DNA from: an uncultured Bacteroidia bacterium
Lineage (GTDB): Bacteria; Bacteroidota; Bacteroidia; Bacteroidales; UBA932
Direction of reading: 5' to 3'
NCBI GenBank assembly: GCA_902773925.1
Contig: CACYGI010000003.1
Coordinates: 1-64,000, forward strand
DNA length: 64,000 bases
Shown here: piece by piece, positions 25,353 to 33,070 of the stretch
How the letters are laid out: each line of letters starts with the position of its first letter
Numbering within the stretch: position 1 is the stretch's first letter
Translations under genes and position numbers: made by a program
Notes under the pieces: generated by a model
Seen by the model: the letters and a program-made list of their open reading frames with translations, nothing else
What the model was told of the DNA's origin: nothing
Databases searched by the model: none

Positions 25353-27521
25353 ATGAAAAAAGCTATCCTTACCCTTATTTTCGGCCTTACCATAGTTCTG
25401 CAGGCAGCAGGACGGGACGGTCTGGCGATTGTTGTCGATCCCGCAAGTTATGATGCCGCCCGCACTGAGCTGGAGGCCTATGCCGCAGCCGTCGAGCAGG
25501 TCAACAACCTCAAGGTATATTGGGTCATTGACCGCTGGGGCGTGCCTGACAGCATACGCACGGAGCTTCAACGCCTCCACGCACTGCCCAAGGAGCCCGT
25601 TGTCGGTGCCGTTCTGGTGGGTGATATTCCTGTGGCAATGATTCGTGACGGCCAGCATATGACCAGCGCCTTCAAGATGAACCAGGCGCAGCCCCGCAAG
25701 GATTCTTCGATTCCTTCGGATAGGTTCTATGATGATTTTGGCCTGCAATTCGAGTATGTGGACAAGGACGATGACGCGCCGTATTTCTATTACAGCGTCA
25801 CGCCCGAAAGTGCCCAGCGCACGCATCCCGATATCTTCAGCGGCCGCATCCGCCCTACGGATGCAGGCGTGACCACGCGTCACGAAAAGCTTCGCGCTTT
25901 CCTTGCCAAGGCAACCGAATCCAAGCTCAATCCGCGCCCTCTGCAGCAGTTGTTCTATTTCAGCGGTCACGGATATATCTCCGAATCGAAGGTCGCCCGT
26001 ATTGACGAGAAGGCTGTATTTATGGAGCATTTCCCTTCGCTCAAGCGTCGTACGGCAACGATAGGGTATATGGATCATACGGATTACAATCCGGTCAAGC
26101 AGCACCTGATGAGCGAGCTGATGCGTCCGGATCTCGATATCGCCATCCTGCACCACCACGGCTCCTGGGATACGCAGTATCTCAATGCGATCGTGCGTCC
26201 CTATTCGGTCAAGGATGCAAAGGCCTATATCGAGCGCAATATCCGCGAGCACGTCTATGCGGCATATCGCAAGGGCCGCAATGCAGATTCGGTCCGCACC
26301 GCACTGCTCGCGCGTTTCGACCTGCCCGATTCCTGGGCACAGAACTGCCTTGACGAAAGCCTGGCGGAGGCGGATTCGCTGCTCAGTGCAGGCACGGACC
26401 TCTACACCGATGATTTTGCCGTTTACGGCTATCAGCCCAATACCCCGCTGGTTATCATCGACGCCTGCTACTGCGGCTCGTTCCACCGCGACAACTGCAT
26501 CGCAAACGAGTATATTTTCCAACCCGGAGGAACGGTAGCGGTGCTTGCCAATACCGTCAATTCGCTGCAGGACAAGTGGAGCGACCGTTTCATCGGCCTG
26601 ATGACGCAGGGAGGCTGCGCCGGCGACCTGGCACGTTTCAGCACTTATCTCGAGTCGCATCTGATCGGCGACCCGACTTACAGCTTCGCAAAGGATGAGT
26701 CGGCCGTCGATATCGACCACCTGATCAATCAGCGCAAGGCTTCCGCGTGGAAGAAACTTCTCAAGAAAGGCACTCCTGACCAGCAGGCTCTCGCCATCGA
26801 CCAGCTCGTGGCTCTGGAAGCTATCAGCGCTGCGCAGATCGAAGACATCTATATGACTTCGCCCTATGCCGTGGTGCGCCTTCAGGCAATGCGTTCGCTG
26901 GCAGATCTGGGCGGAGAAGAGTTTATCCGCACCCTTATCAATGCTTCTCAGGATGCAAATGAGCTTGTGCAGCGTTTTGCGGTCAAGTATATGGGGCAGA
27001 GCGGCGACGAGCGCCTGATTCCCGCGATGGTTACGCTTTGCATTGCCAACAATACCAGCGACCGTTGCACCTTTGATGCTACCCAGGCGCTGCCGTGTTT
27101 CCCCAAGGAGATGCTGCTGGAGGAGTTCGGACGCCAGTTCGATTCGCCGAAGGTGCAGTACATCCGCAAGGATTCGGTCCGCACCCTGATAGAGCGTGCG
27201 TTTACCTCTTCGGGCCGTGCTGCCGCCGAGCTCGATACGCTGCTCAGTAAGTACGCGAAGCCGCGCGAGATCAAGATGGCCGTTCGCGCTACTCGCAATA
27301 CTCCGCTGCACTATATGATGCCCCGAATGGTCGCTTTCGTGCGTGACGGGGCGGATGAGGAGATGCAGATTTTGATTCTCGAGGCCCTTGGCTGGCATCG
27401 GTACAGCTATCAGGCTTCCTGGCTTGTCGGTGAAATGGAGCAGATCGCCGCGGATGAAAACTTCAGCCCGAAGGTCCGCGCCGAGGCTCTCAAGACACGC
27501 AACCGCCTCTTGGCGATGTAA
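25353..27521 (+). CDS. Gingipain-like (C25) cysteine peptidase with C-terminal HEAT repeats, copy 2
   Basis: A 722-residue paralogue of the preceding gene with the same architecture and near-identical motifs: GAVLVGDIPVA (85-95), IPSDRFYDDFG (120-130), FSGRIRPTDAG (162-172). The candidate dyad is His269 (ILHHHGSWD) and Cys372 (IIDACYCGSF), and this sequence is closer to canonical clan CD than copy 1. Signal peptide about 1-20, HEAT-like repeats from about 455 to the end, no sorting domain. Tandem duplication followed by divergence is the simplest origin. Exported Arg/Lys-type or other specificity cannot be read from the sequence. Confidence 0.77.
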   Translation: MKKAILTLIFGLTIVLQAAGRDGLAIVVDPASYDAARTELEAYAAAVEQVNNLKVYWVIDRWGVPDSIRTELQRLHALPKEPVVGAVLVGDIPVAMIRDGQHMTSAFKMNQAQPRKDSSIPSDRFYDDFGLQFEYVDKDDDAPYFYYSVTPESAQRTHPDIFSGRIRPTDAGVTTRHEKLRAFLAKATESKLNPRPLQQLFYFSGHGYISESKVARIDEKAVFMEHFPSLKRRTATIGYMDHTDYNPVKQHLMSELMRPDLDIAILHHHGSWDTQYLNAIVRPYSVKDAKAYIERNIREHVYAAYRKGRNADSVRTALLARFDLPDSWAQNCLDESLAEADSLLSAGTDLYTDDFAVYGYQPNTPLVIIDACYCGSFHRDNCIANEYIFQPGGTVAVLANTVNSLQDKWSDRFIGLMTQGGCAGDLARFSTYLESHLIGDPTYSFAKDESAVDIDHLINQRKASAWKKLLKKGTPDQQALAIDQLVALEAISAAQIEDIYMTSPYAVVRLQAMRSLADLGGEEFIRTLINASQDANELVQRFAVKYMGQSGDERLIPAMVTLCIANNTSDRCTFDATQALPCFPKEMLLEEFGRQFDSPKVQYIRKDSVRTLIERAFTSSGRAAAELDTLLSKYAKPREIKMAVRATRNTPLHYMMPRMVAFVRDGADEEMQILILEALGWHRYSYQASWLVGEMEQIAADENFSPKVRAEALKTRNRLLAM

Positions 27522-27532
27522 AACTGCCGAGT

Positions 27533-28984
27533 ATGCGTCCGGGGCGTGCTATTATTGCCGTTTTGCTGCTTCTCGCAGGGTTTTCGCTCTGCGGGCAGGA
27601 GCTCCCGGATACGAAGATCCCCAGGACGCGCTGGCGCCCCCTGCGGGCGCTTGATACGGAGTTGCCTGCGGCAGTTGACAATTCGCAGTCGCGCTATTTC
27701 CCGCCTGTTTTTACGCAGTCGGGAGGATCCTGCGCACAGGCATCCGGCATCGGGTATATGTTTACCTATGAGATGAACCGGTATCTGGACCGGGATGCTT
27801 CGCTGGCCGAAAACCAGATGAGCTATGAGTTTGTCTGGCATATGCTCAATGACGGCGAGGACCAGGGCGGATTCGTGAACGAGGGCCTGCTGCTGGCATA
27901 CAATTACGGCGTAATGACTGTGGCCGATTACGGTGCTTCCGGGGTTGCGGCTTTCAAATGGGCGAGCGGTTATGATAAATATCTCCGTGCTATGCGATAC
28001 CGTGCGGCGGAGACGCTTACCTATGATGACAGCATCACGGTAATGAAGCGCTATCTCTACGATGCGGGCGAAGGCCGGACCCCTGGTGGCGTGCTGACCT
28101 TTTCGGGCCAGAGTACCGACTGGCAGTTCGACAATTCTTATGACGGACCGTCCCTGACGGGCTATCATTCGCTGCTGGTCTCGCTGGCTACGGACGGCGC
28201 ACACGCGATGACCATCGTGGGCTATGACGATACGGTCAGATATACCGACAAGGCGGGCGTTGAGCACCAGGGAGCGTTTATCGCCGTCAACAGCTGGGGC
28301 TCATATATGCACGATCGCGGGCATTTCTACCTGCCGTATGATTTCTTCCGCGATCCGACGGTCCCTTCGCAGCAGCTGAGCGACAAGGTTCAGGGCGTGC
28401 GGGTGCGCGTTCACGAGCCAAAGGTCGTGGCCCGCCTGGTGATAGATTATTCTTCGCGCAATGACCTGCGTTTTATGATTGGTCTGAGCACGGATGCGGA
28501 TGCCCGCCAGCCTCAGCGGTATAAGCCGGTCGGCGCATTCCAGAACCAGGGCGGCGACCTGCCGATGCGCGGGTCGTATTTCGGCAGCCAGATAGAGATT
28601 GCCATAGACCTGACGCCGCTGCTGAACGGGCTCGAAGGTGATGCAGGCGTATGGTATCTGGATATTATCAAGTCAGTTGCCGGGAAAGTACAGGGGCAGG
28701 GTTGTCTGATGGAGCTTTCGGTCATTGATTATCGCGGGGGCGTCGCGGTGGAGTATCCGTATCGCGCCCCCCTGCCGGCTATCATCGCAGGTGGCAACAA
28801 CCGCTTCGAGATAAGGATGAAGCCGCGCGCCAGCGTGCCGGTTTCGGGCCTCACGGTCAATTCTATAGGCGAAGGGACGCTCGTGCTCCGTACTGCCGAC
28901 GGCCGTCCCGCAAAGGTTGAGATTCGCAACAATACTTCCGGCAGCGGCCGGCTGGATTTACGTTATCAGGTTAGAAAGAGATGA
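27533..28984 (+). CDS. Exported papain-like (C1A) cysteine peptidase
   Basis: A 483-residue protein. The papain triad is visible: Cys67 in TQSGGSCAQASG, His224 in DGAHAMTIVGYDD, and Asn253 in AVNSWG, with Gln62 likely in the oxyanion hole. The N terminus is a signal sequence; Cys20 (FSLC) could be lipidated but the lipobox is poor. Residues about 280-483 form beta-rich C-terminal domains of unknown kind. No clear inhibitory propeptide: the mature domain starts about residue 45. It lies 11 bases after copy 2 of the C25 pair and overlaps the next gene by 4 bases (ATGA). Confidence 0.85.
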   Translation: MRPGRAIIAVLLLLAGFSLCGQELPDTKIPRTRWRPLRALDTELPAAVDNSQSRYFPPVFTQSGGSCAQASGIGYMFTYEMNRYLDRDASLAENQMSYEFVWHMLNDGEDQGGFVNEGLLLAYNYGVMTVADYGASGVAAFKWASGYDKYLRAMRYRAAETLTYDDSITVMKRYLYDAGEGRTPGGVLTFSGQSTDWQFDNSYDGPSLTGYHSLLVSLATDGAHAMTIVGYDDTVRYTDKAGVEHQGAFIAVNSWGSYMHDRGHFYLPYDFFRDPTVPSQQLSDKVQGVRVRVHEPKVVARLVIDYSSRNDLRFMIGLSTDADARQPQRYKPVGAFQNQGGDLPMRGSYFGSQIEIAIDLTPLLNGLEGDAGVWYLDIIKSVAGKVQGQGCLMELSVIDYRGGVAVEYPYRAPLPAIIAGGNNRFEIRMKPRASVPVSGLTVNSIGEGTLVLRTADGRPAKVEIRNNTSGSGRLDLRYQVRKR

Positions 28985-29358
28985 AACGGGTGCTCTACAT
29001 ACTATTTGCGGCTTTGGCCGTGCTGCTTCCTGTTTCGTGTCAGGAGGAAAGTCAGGGCAACATCTATGGCGAGGGGACGCTCAGTATCGGCGATACCTCC
29101 GACCAATGGACGTATATTTCCCTGCGGGAAGGAGCCGTGCTGGGCACCTGTCCCATTGCCGATACTGTCGCCCAAAGGGAGTGGGCCGCCCGCTCTGACT
29201 GGGACCTTGCCATAGGGAAGGGGTATATCCGTACCAATGGCGGTGTGTCCGGCGTGGGAAGCGGCGGATCTTGCTTCATCCCGTCGCCTTTTGACAGCCT
29301 GACTTCGCTTCGGGACCTGCCTTGCCCGCCCGATTCGGTTTTTGTAGAAATCTGGTAA
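28981..29358 (+). CDS. Short HmuY-like lipoprotein
   Basis: A 125-residue protein with a signal peptide and lipidated Cys20, followed by QEES, an acidic stretch of the kind that sends Bacteroidota lipoproteins to the surface. DQWTYISLREG (41-51) and SDWDLAIGKGYIRTNGG (72-88) with GVGSGG match the HmuY signature. HmuY binds haem outside the cell and passes it to a TonB receptor. Here the position of the first haem-ligand His is Gly79, and the mature protein contains no His or Met at all. It is also far shorter than typical HmuY (about 200 residues). Last gene of the operon. Family assignment rests on the motif only. Confidence 0.65.
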   Translation: MKRVLYILFAALAVLLPVSCQEESQGNIYGEGTLSIGDTSDQWTYISLREGAVLGTCPIADTVAQREWAARSDWDLAIGKGYIRTNGGVSGVGSGGSCFIPSPFDSLTSLRDLPCPPDSVFVEIW

Positions 29359-29399
29359 ATCTCCGCGCCGCGGGTATTCATTTTTTGCCTTCATTGTCG

Positions 29400-29407
29400 T
29401 ATTTTTG
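29400..29407 (+). promoter_or_regulatory. -7 box for the COG0523 GTPase gene
   Basis: TATTTTTG matches TAnnTTTG, 19 bases before the ATG, and marks the start of a new transcription unit after the HmuY-like gene. Confidence 0.5.
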
Positions 29408-29426
29408 CACGGCAAGATTATAGACT

Positions 29427-30566
29427 ATGGCAACATATATCGAAAAGAGACAGATTCCGGTGCTGCTTCTGACCGGTTATCTGGGAAGCGGCAAGACTAC
29501 GCTGCTCAATCGCATCCTGACCAATCGCAAGGGCATCCGCTTCGCCGTGATAGTCAATGATATCGGCGAGGTCAATATCGACGCCGACCTGATCGAGAAG
29601 GGCGGTATAGTGGGGCAGAAGGATGAGAATCTCGTTGCCCTGCAGAACGGTTGCATCTGCTGCACGCTCAAGATGGACCTTGTGGCGCAGCTGGCCGAAC
29701 TGACCGCCACCCGCAGGTTCGACTATATCGTAATCGAGGCGAGCGGTATCTGCGAGCCGGCTCCGATTGCCCAGACTATCTGTTCGATTCCGCAGCTGGT
29801 GGCTGAGATGCCTGGAGATATCCCCTACGTGGACTGCATCGTGACGGTGCTTGATTCGCTCCGGATGAAGGATGAGTTTGCTCTGGGTGAGGCCCTGTCC
29901 CGTGAGGATATCGGGGATGACGATCTGGAGAGACTGGTCATAGAGCAGCTTGAGTTCTGCAATATCGTGCTGCTCAACAAGGCTTCCGAGGTTAATCCTG
30001 ATGAGCTGGACCTTCTTCGCGGTGTGGTCAAGGGCATCAATCCTACTGCCCGTGTGCTCGAGTGCGATTACGGCGATATAGATCTGGACGAGATCATCTA
30101 TACGGGTATGTTCGATTTCGAGGAGGTCGCGACTTCGGCTGCGTGGATTGCGGCTGTTGAGGGAGAGGAAGAAGGTGAAGAGGAGGGCGAGGCTCTGGAG
30201 TATGGCATAGATACGTACGTGTATTACCGCCGTCCGCCGCTTGATCTCAATAAGTTTGACAATATGCTGGCCCGTCATTGGCCTAAGAATATCATACGCG
30301 CAAAAGGTCTCTGCTATTTCTGGGATGAGCCTCAGAAGTGTTATCTGTTCGAGCAGGCCGGGCGCCAGATGGCTTTGCGTGATGCGGGTCTGTGGTATGC
30401 CACCATGGAAGAGGATGCCATCGAGCAGATGCTCGAGCGGGATGCGAAGTTCCGCCGCGACTGGCAGCCGCCCTACGGTGACCGTATGATTAAGATAGTT
30501 TTTATTGGTCAAAATCTGGACCGTGCGGAGATTGACCGTCTTATGGATTCATGTTTGGAGAAATGA
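29427..30566 (+). CDS. CobW/COG0523 family GTPase (putative zinc metallochaperone)
   Basis: A 379-residue G3E GTPase. Walker A GYLGSGKT (17-24), the metal-binding CICC motif (76-79), IEASGICEP (103-111) and NKAS (184-187, the guanine motif NKxD altered). Between the GTPase and C-terminal domains lies an acidic stretch (VEGEEEGEEEGEALE, 244-258) where many homologues have His-rich metal-binding loops. Such proteins deliver zinc or another metal to client enzymes. It overlaps the next gene by 4 bases. No zinc-responsive operator was recognised. Confidence 0.85.
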   Translation: MATYIEKRQIPVLLLTGYLGSGKTTLLNRILTNRKGIRFAVIVNDIGEVNIDADLIEKGGIVGQKDENLVALQNGCICCTLKMDLVAQLAELTATRRFDYIVIEASGICEPAPIAQTICSIPQLVAEMPGDIPYVDCIVTVLDSLRMKDEFALGEALSREDIGDDDLERLVIEQLEFCNIVLLNKASEVNPDELDLLRGVVKGINPTARVLECDYGDIDLDEIIYTGMFDFEEVATSAAWIAAVEGEEEGEEEGEALEYGIDTYVYYRRPPLDLNKFDNMLARHWPKNIIRAKGLCYFWDEPQKCYLFEQAGRQMALRDAGLWYATMEEDAIEQMLERDAKFRRDWQPPYGDRMIKIVFIGQNLDRAEIDRLMDSCLEK

Positions 30567-31195
30567 AACGCAAAGCAGGTATTATCGTGGCCATGAACCT
30601 CGAATACGAGGCTCTTGTAAAAGCGGGTATCCGTGGTGTGGTGCATTCGGGTATCGGCAAGGTTTCGGCAGCCAGGGCTGCCACTGAGATGATTCTCTCG
30701 GAGCATCCTGACTGTATTATCAATTCCGGCTGTGCAGGTGGTCTGCAGCCCGGCATGAAGGTTTTCGATCTGGTTATCGGCGCCCGGACCGCATATCACG
30801 ACGTATGGTGCGGCCAGGGCAATGAGATAGGTGAGGTCCAGGGACTTCCGAGGTTTTTTGAGGCGGATCCCGAACTGATCTCGATGGCCCGTCTGGTTGA
30901 GTATGACCACAAGATCCATACGGGTCTTATCTGTTCAGGTGATCAGTTCCTTACTACTCCGGAGGAAATGGGCGGTGTGCTTGCGAAGTATCCGGATGCG
31001 TTGGCCTGCGATATGGAGTCTGCTGCCATAGCACAGGTTTGCCATTATTATAAGGTTCCGTTCCTGAGTTTTCGGCTCATCAGTGATCTCAACTCTCCCT
31101 CCAGGGAGGAGCATATCAATTCATATCAGGGCTTCTGGCGCGATATTGCCGATGATTCCTACAATGTGCTCCTGCGTCTGATCGATTCACTTTAG
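30563..31195 (+). CDS. mtnN: 5'-methylthioadenosine/S-adenosylhomocysteine nucleosidase
   Basis: A 210-residue cytoplasmic enzyme that cleaves MTA and SAH to adenine and the thioribosyl product, recycling methylation by-products. Motifs: GIIVAMNLEYEAL with catalytic Glu near residue 15, SGIGKVSAARA, NSGCAGGL, and the catalytic Asp in ACDMESAAIAQVC. The ATG at 30563 overlaps the previous stop (ATGA), typical of translational coupling. The longer start at 30551 is less likely. Confidence 0.9.
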   Translation: MKRKAGIIVAMNLEYEALVKAGIRGVVHSGIGKVSAARAATEMILSEHPDCIINSGCAGGLQPGMKVFDLVIGARTAYHDVWCGQGNEIGEVQGLPRFFEADPELISMARLVEYDHKIHTGLICSGDQFLTTPEEMGGVLAKYPDALACDMESAAIAQVCHYYKVPFLSFRLISDLNSPSREEHINSYQGFWRDIADDSYNVLLRLIDSL

Positions 31196-31207
31196 TTTTT
31201 TTTGTTT

Positions 31208-32401
31208 ATGAAAAAGTTCCTCTGGCTTGCGGTTATCTTTCTGGCGGTGGTTTCCTGCCGGCCTTCTGCCATTACTCTTGAGCAGGAGGGCTGGGCTCCC
31301 CGTGTCCGGGAGGCTCTTGACTGCCTTCTGGCCGAATGTGGCAAGTCTTCGCCTGATTATGACGCTTCGGTGCGTCCCTATGCGGTTTTTGATTTTGACA
31401 ATACGACCATCATCAATGATATAGCGCAGACCTTGCTGGTCTATCAGATTGAGAATCGTAGATTTGCCATCGCTCCGGAGGATTTCTACACTGTCCTGAC
31501 CGAGTCGCTTTCTGACCTGGATATCGATTTCGGCGGTGGCCTGACTCCCCGGATGCTGGCTGAAGATCTCGCCCGCGATTATGCGTTTCTCTGCACCTGC
31601 ACGGATCTGGATGAGATGCGCCGCAGCGGCCAGTATCTGGATTTCCGTGCCAAGCTTTGGTATTATTCGTCTTCTACGGATATGGCGTATCCCGATTCGC
31701 CTTTCGGCTGCGTGTGGATCATCTCCATGCTTGAGGGAATGACCCGGGACGAGGTGATGGCTCTCACCCGCGAATCGGTGGATTACTGGATGGCCCAGCC
31801 GAGTATGTGGCGTGAGCGTTGGGAGAGTCCTGACGGCAATGTCTCAGTTAATGTCCCCAAGGGGCTTGCCTTTACTCCCGAGATGAAGGAGCTTTACGCC
31901 GCCCTTAGCCGTTCGGGCATCGATGTATATATCTGCTCGGCTTCTTTCGAGACCATTGTCGAGGCGGTGGCCTGCGTACCCCGGTATGGTCTGGGCCTGG
32001 ATGCTTCACAGGTTTTCGGTATCCGGGTGGCTCCGACCGCTGATGAGTATTTCAAGGCCGTGGCCGACAGTTCGTATGCCCAGCCTTACCGCAGCGGCAA
32101 GGTGGAGTGCATCCTGAGCCAGATGGCGCCTTCTCACGGCGGACGCGGTCCGGTGCTTGTGGCGGGTGACAGTAACGGGGACTATGCGATGCTGACGCAA
32201 TTCCCGGACCTTAAGGTCGGCTTGATCATCGAGTGTCTCCGCGGAGGAGATATCGGCGCTCTTGCCGAGACTGCCCGCCGGGATACTACGCAGGTGACCC
32301 TCTGTGGTCGCAGCGCGCCCTTGTATGTAGTCCAGGGCCGAGATCCCGGGACCAAGACTTTCATCTCCACCGACCGCAGCCTCCCCATAAAGACAAAATA
32401 G
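31208..32401 (+). CDS. HAD superfamily phosphatase, lipoprotein
   Basis: A 397-residue protein. Signal sequence with lipobox VVSC (Cys17), then a HAD phosphatase: motif I FDFDNTT with nucleophile Asp62 and Asp64, and motif IV AGDSNGDYAML near residue 320. It resembles phosphoserine-phosphatase-like HADs, but a lipidated, exported HAD would act on periplasmic or extracellular phosphoesters. An in-frame TTG at 31202 is disregarded in favour of ATG. It lies 12 bases after mtnN. Substrate unknown. Confidence 0.8.
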   Translation: MKKFLWLAVIFLAVVSCRPSAITLEQEGWAPRVREALDCLLAECGKSSPDYDASVRPYAVFDFDNTTIINDIAQTLLVYQIENRRFAIAPEDFYTVLTESLSDLDIDFGGGLTPRMLAEDLARDYAFLCTCTDLDEMRRSGQYLDFRAKLWYYSSSTDMAYPDSPFGCVWIISMLEGMTRDEVMALTRESVDYWMAQPSMWRERWESPDGNVSVNVPKGLAFTPEMKELYAALSRSGIDVYICSASFETIVEAVACVPRYGLGLDASQVFGIRVAPTADEYFKAVADSSYAQPYRSGKVECILSQMAPSHGGRGPVLVAGDSNGDYAMLTQFPDLKVGLIIECLRGGDIGALAETARRDTTQVTLCGRSAPLYVVQGRDPGTKTFISTDRSLPIKTK

Positions 32402-32444
32402 TCGGGGCCTGCCCCGCCGGCTCACCTTTCATACCTTTGTGTAA

Positions 32445-32813
32445 TCAATGGTGCAGGGTACTGGTTTGGCGGGAGAGGTGGACGTTGCCGGTGAGGGAGA
32501 TGTAGTAGGTGTATTCGTAGCAGGCGTAGCGGACGCGGCGTAGCGGGGCGGCCAGCCGGGAGGTGTAGTAGCGGAAGTCGAAGCGGCTTGCCTGCAGTTC
32601 TTTCTTGGGAATACATTTCCTTCCCAGCGAATAACGGGCATCGAGTATCCTGCGGTTGCGCATAAGGATGGTATCCACTGAATGTGATGCCCGAAGTTCT
32701 TCCCTGCGCCTGGCATTGTGAAAATTGGTGCGGCACTGGTCGCAGCAGAAAACCTTGTCAATCCTTCCCTGGTAGCGGCTGCCGCACTCTCTGCAATATC
32801 TTTCCTTTTCCAC
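32445..32813 (-). CDS. Small zinc-ribbon protein with GTG start
   Basis: A 122-residue protein. The N terminus carries two CxxC pairs (YCRECG at 6-11 and CDQCRTNFHN at 24-33), a zinc ribbon like those of FCS/YHC-type nucleic-acid-associated proteins. The rest is basic and Tyr-rich. The ATG at 32849 lies against a TATATTTG promoter box (32839-32846) and so cannot begin the mRNA. A strong Shine-Dalgarno AAGGAGGG at 32821-32828 stands 7 bases before the GTG at 32813, which sets the start. The overlapping frame on the same strand is rejected because it lacks these motifs. Function unknown. Confidence 0.7.
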   Translation of the reverse strand: MEKERYCRECGSRYQGRIDKVFCCDQCRTNFHNARRREELRASHSVDTILMRNRRILDARYSLGRKCIPKKELQASRFDFRYYTSRLAAPLRRVRYACYEYTYYISLTGNVHLSRQTSTLHH

Positions 32814-32838
32814 GATTCTTCCCTCCTTTTGTGCGGAG

Positions 32839-32846
32839 CAAATATA
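32839..32846 (-). promoter_or_regulatory. -7 box of the zinc-ribbon gene
   Basis: TATATTTG on the minus strand, about 25 bases before the GTG start and ahead of the Shine-Dalgarno AAGGAGGG at 32821-32828. Confidence 0.55.
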
Positions 32847-32939
32847 CATCGACTCCCGCCCGGTCGGATCGACAAAAACGCACGTTACGCTTTTTGTCGC
32901 AGGATGGGCGAATTCGGAAAAAACGCGCCCTGTCCGATA

Positions 32940-32979
32940 CCGTCTTTATCCGTTTTTATGCGTTTTTAACCGTTTCGAG
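32940..32979. repeat. Four tandem 10-bp repeats with phased T tracts
   Basis: Units ccgtctttat, ccgtttttat, gcgtttttaa and ccgtttcgag follow one another with a 10-base period, with more A or T tracts on either side (32874-32878, 32891-32895, 32918-32923, 32983-32986). T tracts in phase with the helix bend DNA. The block lies 95 bases upstream of the ssb promoter. The rest of 32850-33035 holds nothing else I recognise except a small hairpin at 32870-32900. Confidence 0.6.
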
Positions 32980-33035
32980 GCGAAAATTAAACGATTATAC
33001 TCGTGTAAAGTATGGTTAGCGCCTGCGCTCCGTAT

Positions 33036-33043
33036 TAGATTTG
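33036..33043 (+). promoter_or_regulatory. -7 box of the ssb-like gene
   Basis: TAGATTTG matches TAnnTTTG, 27 bases before the ATG. No good -33 element. Confidence 0.5.
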
Positions 33044-33070
33044 CAGCCGTAACAAACAAACCTGTTGATT

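Noticed and set aside
25242..27398. 718-residue open frame on the minus strand opposite the second C25-like gene, plus similar long antisense frames at 3506-4735, 7895-9538 and 35420-36811.
   Set aside because: They mirror real genes with strongly C/G-ending codons, which leaves the antisense frame free of stops. None shows recognisable domains, signal peptides or promoters.
32429..32875. Longer minus-strand frame overlapping the zinc-ribbon gene.
   Set aside because: Low-complexity translation without motifs, and its start lies upstream of the -7 box. The overlapping frame has two CxxC pairs and a Shine-Dalgarno site.
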